A stretch of DNA of 6,176 nt from an uncultured Leuconostoc sp. (GTDB taxonomy: Bacteria > Bacillota > Bacilli > Lactobacillales > Lactobacillaceae): contig USIU01000074.1 of assembly GCA_900554745.1 (NCBI GenBank), positions 1 to 6,176 of the forward strand, in the 5' to 3' direction. A program made the translations under genes and the position numbers. Shown piece by piece: positions 4,268 to 6,176 of the stretch (position 1 is its first letter; every line of letters starts with the position of its first letter). A model generated the notes under the pieces. The model made no database searches and had not been told where the DNA came from. It was given only the letters and a program-made list of their open reading frames with translations.

Positions 4268-6176
4268 TTATAATTTTATCATATTCTCGGTTGCTGGGCC
4301 TGGCCAAGCCATTGTAAAGTAAATGATTTGTTGTTGCTGCGCCAGATCTTGTAGCATATCAAGCATGGTCTGTTGCCGCTGCGGATCAAAATTAACAAAC
4401 CCATCATCAATCAAAAGTGGCACCGAAACGATATCTGCAATCACCCGACTTAAGGCCAGTCTTAACGCAATATAAAGTTGTTCTTGCGTGCCAGTGGATA
4501 ATTCAGTCACTGCAAATTGCTGCTGATCTGTGCGGGTGACCAGTAATGTCGACTTGGTAAATGTTATTTCGTCATAACGCCCCTGGGTTAAGCGCTCAAA
4601 ATATTGGCTCGCTAGGGCTTGCATTTTTGGAAAGCGATTTTTAGAAGCCTGTTGCAACGCTTCAGTAATCCATTGACTTGTCAACTTTTCAGCGATATAT
4701 ACGCCAAATTGGTCAATCAAAGCCGTCTCTTCGTCCGCTAATGCTTGTTGCATGGCAATAAATTGGTCGTTACTCGTCAAATGCGCTTGTTGCGCTTGAT
4801 GATCCGATAACAGCGCTTGGCAGGCAAAAAGCTGTTGCTGAGCGGCCTGTAATTGTTGTTGTAACGTCGTAAGTTGTACCTGTAAGCTATCACGATCTGC
4901 AATTTGTTCAAGTTGCACCAGCATATCCGGCTGAATTTGACGCATCAAATCATCATACCGTTGTCGTAATCGCGTTTGTGATAATTCCTGTTGCTTTAAG
5001 GTTTCAATGTCTGCCATTGTGTTGACTTGGTACTGAGCAAATAACTTTTGCTGGGCCTCCCGTGCCTGATCAAGTTGTTGCTGATGAAAAGCAATGGCGT
5101 CCACGCGCTGTTGCTGTTGTTGACTCAACGCTATAAAATCATGCTGCACCGCCAACTTTTGCTGCTCATAGCGATGTTGCAATTCAATGAGTGATTGCGG
5201 TAAATCGTTCATTTGCAAGGCCACATCAAAATGCGCTGCTACTGGTTTTAATTGCCGAATAATCGTTGTTTGCAGATCAGCAATCGCAATGTTTAATGTC
5301 GATAATTTTTGTTTAGTCGTGGGTTGCTGCTGTAAGGTTCGCTGCATGGCCAAGATTTCATCACCAGTTAATTGGCCATAGCGTGCTAAAATTGCCGCTA
5401 CTTGCCGTTGATGTGACCGATATTGCCAAAAAGCCAGACCTGCGGGTATCAGGGCCAACAAAACTGCTGGTTTAGCCACCAAAAAGCCTAAAACACCGAC
5501 CACCAAACTCGTCATTAACCAAATCAATTCCGGCCCACGTCGCGTTAATTGCTGTTTTTCAGCTGAACTCAACGGCTCAGGTAGGACGCCATCGTCAAAT
5601 TGTGCCTGGAGTTGTCGTTGAGCTGTCAAGAGTTTTTCACGCGCTGCCAGTTGATCTTGCAACTGTGTCACCGTGTGCTGTGCTGTTGCTAAAGTCGTTT
5701 CAAATGCAAAGACATCTGGGCTTTGCGTTTGTTTTGGCACTTGTTCTTGCTTTAAAGTTGCTAAGGCTGATTGGTGCAGCTTAATGGCAGATACCTGTTC
5801 TTGTAAAGCCAGGAGGTCTGCATCCGAAACGCGGGTCGTGGCTTGCGCCATTTCTGATTTTAACTGCACCGCTGTGGCATATAAATCGTATTGTTGTTGT
5901 AACTGTTCATGCTGCTTAACTTTGGCCGTCAGCGTTAAAACAGCCGTCTTGGCTGCCGCTACCTGTTGCTGATCAGCCGTGACTTGGGCCGCACCGGCAA
6001 TAAATTCAGGTAAAGTGGTCGCCTTCTGCTGAACCTGAGCCAAAGTCTCAAAATAATGCTGGGTGGCCTGATTGAGTGGTCGTTTACCGGTTGGTCGTTG
6101 CGCAAATTGCTTATCTGCTTGTTTGTCTAGATCATCAGCAACAGTTAACCATTGTGCGCTGCCTACGGCCCCAATA
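4268..6176 (-). CDS. yhaN: YhaN-type SbcC/Rad50-like coiled-coil ATPase, partial (N-terminus off right edge)
   Basis: SMC-like ATPase of the Rad50/SbcC/YhaN group, normally acting with the Mre11/SbcD-like nuclease YhaO in DNA metabolism; yhaO is expected upstream, outside the window. The frame is open to the right edge, giving 635 visible residues of a family of about 800-960. The Walker A end is missing, and the TTG at 6043 is internal, not the start. In order (visible numbering): GxxKRPL-type segment near 20-35; Gln-rich coiled coil; a hydrophobic hairpin (about 216-251; WLMTSLVVGVLGFLVA then VLLALIPAGLAFW) that could insert in the membrane; a second long coiled coil with runs of Gln; then the C-terminal ATPase lobe with signature LSTGTQEQLYIALRLA (559-574) and Walker B VPLLIDDGFVNFD (585-597), with Asp-Asp where SbcC has Asp-Glu. 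After IIYFTMAW no switch histidine is seen. It lies 15 nt before yhaM in the same orientation. Confidence 0.93.
   Translation of the reverse strand, partial: IGAVGSAQWLTVADDLDKQADKQFAQRPTGKRPLNQATQHYFETLAQVQQKATTLPEFIAGAAQVTADQQQVAAAKTAVLTLTAKVKQHEQLQQQYDLYATAVQLKSEMAQATTRVSDADLLALQEQVSAIKLHQSALATLKQEQVPKQTQSPDVFAFETTLATAQHTVTQLQDQLAAREKLLTAQRQLQAQFDDGVLPEPLSSAEKQQLTRRGPELIWLMTSLVVGVLGFLVAKPAVLLALIPAGLAFWQYRSHQRQVAAILARYGQLTGDEILAMQRTLQQQPTTKQKLSTLNIAIADLQTTIIRQLKPVAAHFDVALQMNDLPQSLIELQHRYEQQKLAVQHDFIALSQQQQQRVDAIAFHQQQLDQAREAQQKLFAQYQVNTMADIETLKQQELSQTRLRQRYDDLMRQIQPDMLVQLEQIADRDSLQVQLTTLQQQLQAAQQQLFACQALLSDHQAQQAHLTSNDQFIAMQQALADEETALIDQFGVYIAEKLTSQWITEALQQASKNRFPKMQALASQYFERLTQGRYDEITFTKSTLLVTRTDQQQFAVTELSTGTQEQLYIALRLALSRVIADIVSVPLLIDDGFVNFDPQRQQTMLDMLQDLAQQQQIIYFTMAWPGPATENMIKL
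4273..4281 (-). promoter_or_regulatory. Possible internal promoter for yhaM at the end of yhaN
   Basis: The minus strand reads TGATAAAAT, a TAAAAT hexamer with an extended TG, within the last codons of yhaN. A start near 4266 would give a leader of about 14 nt that still contains the yhaM ribosome site. No -35 is seen, and A/T-rich gene ends produce such matches by chance. Confidence 0.25.

Noticed and set aside
5100..5130. CTG/TTG triplet run as a microsatellite repeat
   Set aside because: It encodes glutamines of the YhaN coiled coil with mixed CAA and CAG codons, so it is protein composition rather than a DNA repeat.
5673..5972. Cysteine-rich open frame of 99 codons on the plus strand
   Set aside because: The cysteines are the reverse reading of Gln/Ala-rich yhaN codons (TTG CTG TGC); it is a shadow, not a metal-binding protein.
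6041..6043. TTG as the start codon of yhaN
   Set aside because: The frame stays open to the right edge, and the upstream translation (for example QRPTGKRPLNQATQHYFE) reads as continuous YhaN sequence.
1..6176. Defence island, CRISPR array or mobile element
   Set aside because: There are no spaced direct repeats, transposase, integrase or toxin-like genes. YhaN and YhaM resemble parts of nuclease systems, but here they are the standard housekeeping pair in conserved order.

Overview
The window is an ordinary conserved chromosomal block of a low-to-mid GC Gram-positive bacterium. The gene set and order (ecsB-ecsA, divergent to hit, a small gene and prsA, then convergent yhaM-yhaN) match the ecs/hit/prsA/yhaMN neighbourhood of Bacillus and lactic acid bacteria. 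Strong AGGAG-type ribosome sites, the protein sequences and a PrsA without a lipobox cysteine point to Lactobacillales, probably Lactobacillaceae such as the Leuconostoc/Weissella/Lactobacillus groups. The genus cannot be fixed from sequence alone.

Layout: 1-829 (minus) is the start-proximal two thirds of ecsB, an ABC permease cut by the left edge. 816-1559 (minus) is its ATPase ecsA, which overlaps ecsB by a few codons. 1560-1629 is a 70-bp divergent promoter region with one extended -10 box for each direction. 1630-2061 (plus) is hit (histidine triad hydrolase). 2067-2306 (plus) is a 79-residue coiled-coil protein I do not recognise. 2361-3272 (plus) is prsA, with its own extended -10 box. 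A strong hairpin at 3276-3306 ends prsA and, from the other strand, the convergent yhaM (3305-4252, minus). yhaN (4268-6176, minus) is cut by the right edge; its N-terminal third with the Walker A motif lies outside.

Functionally there are two themes. EcsAB and PrsA belong to the cell-envelope and secretion side (peptide export and regulated proteolysis; folding of exported proteins). YhaM and YhaN belong to nucleic-acid metabolism (3'-5' exonuclease; SbcC/Rad50-like ATPase, normally partnered by YhaO, which would be expected just beyond the right edge). No mobile element, CRISPR array, tRNA or rRNA is visible, and there is no stretch over 300 bases without a gene.

I found no new multi-gene system. 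The points most worth a second look are local: a PrsA that lacks both the lipobox cysteine and the parvulin histidines, an ecsA start that sits where a leaderless transcript would begin, and overlapping divergent promoters with a dyad around the hit -10 box.
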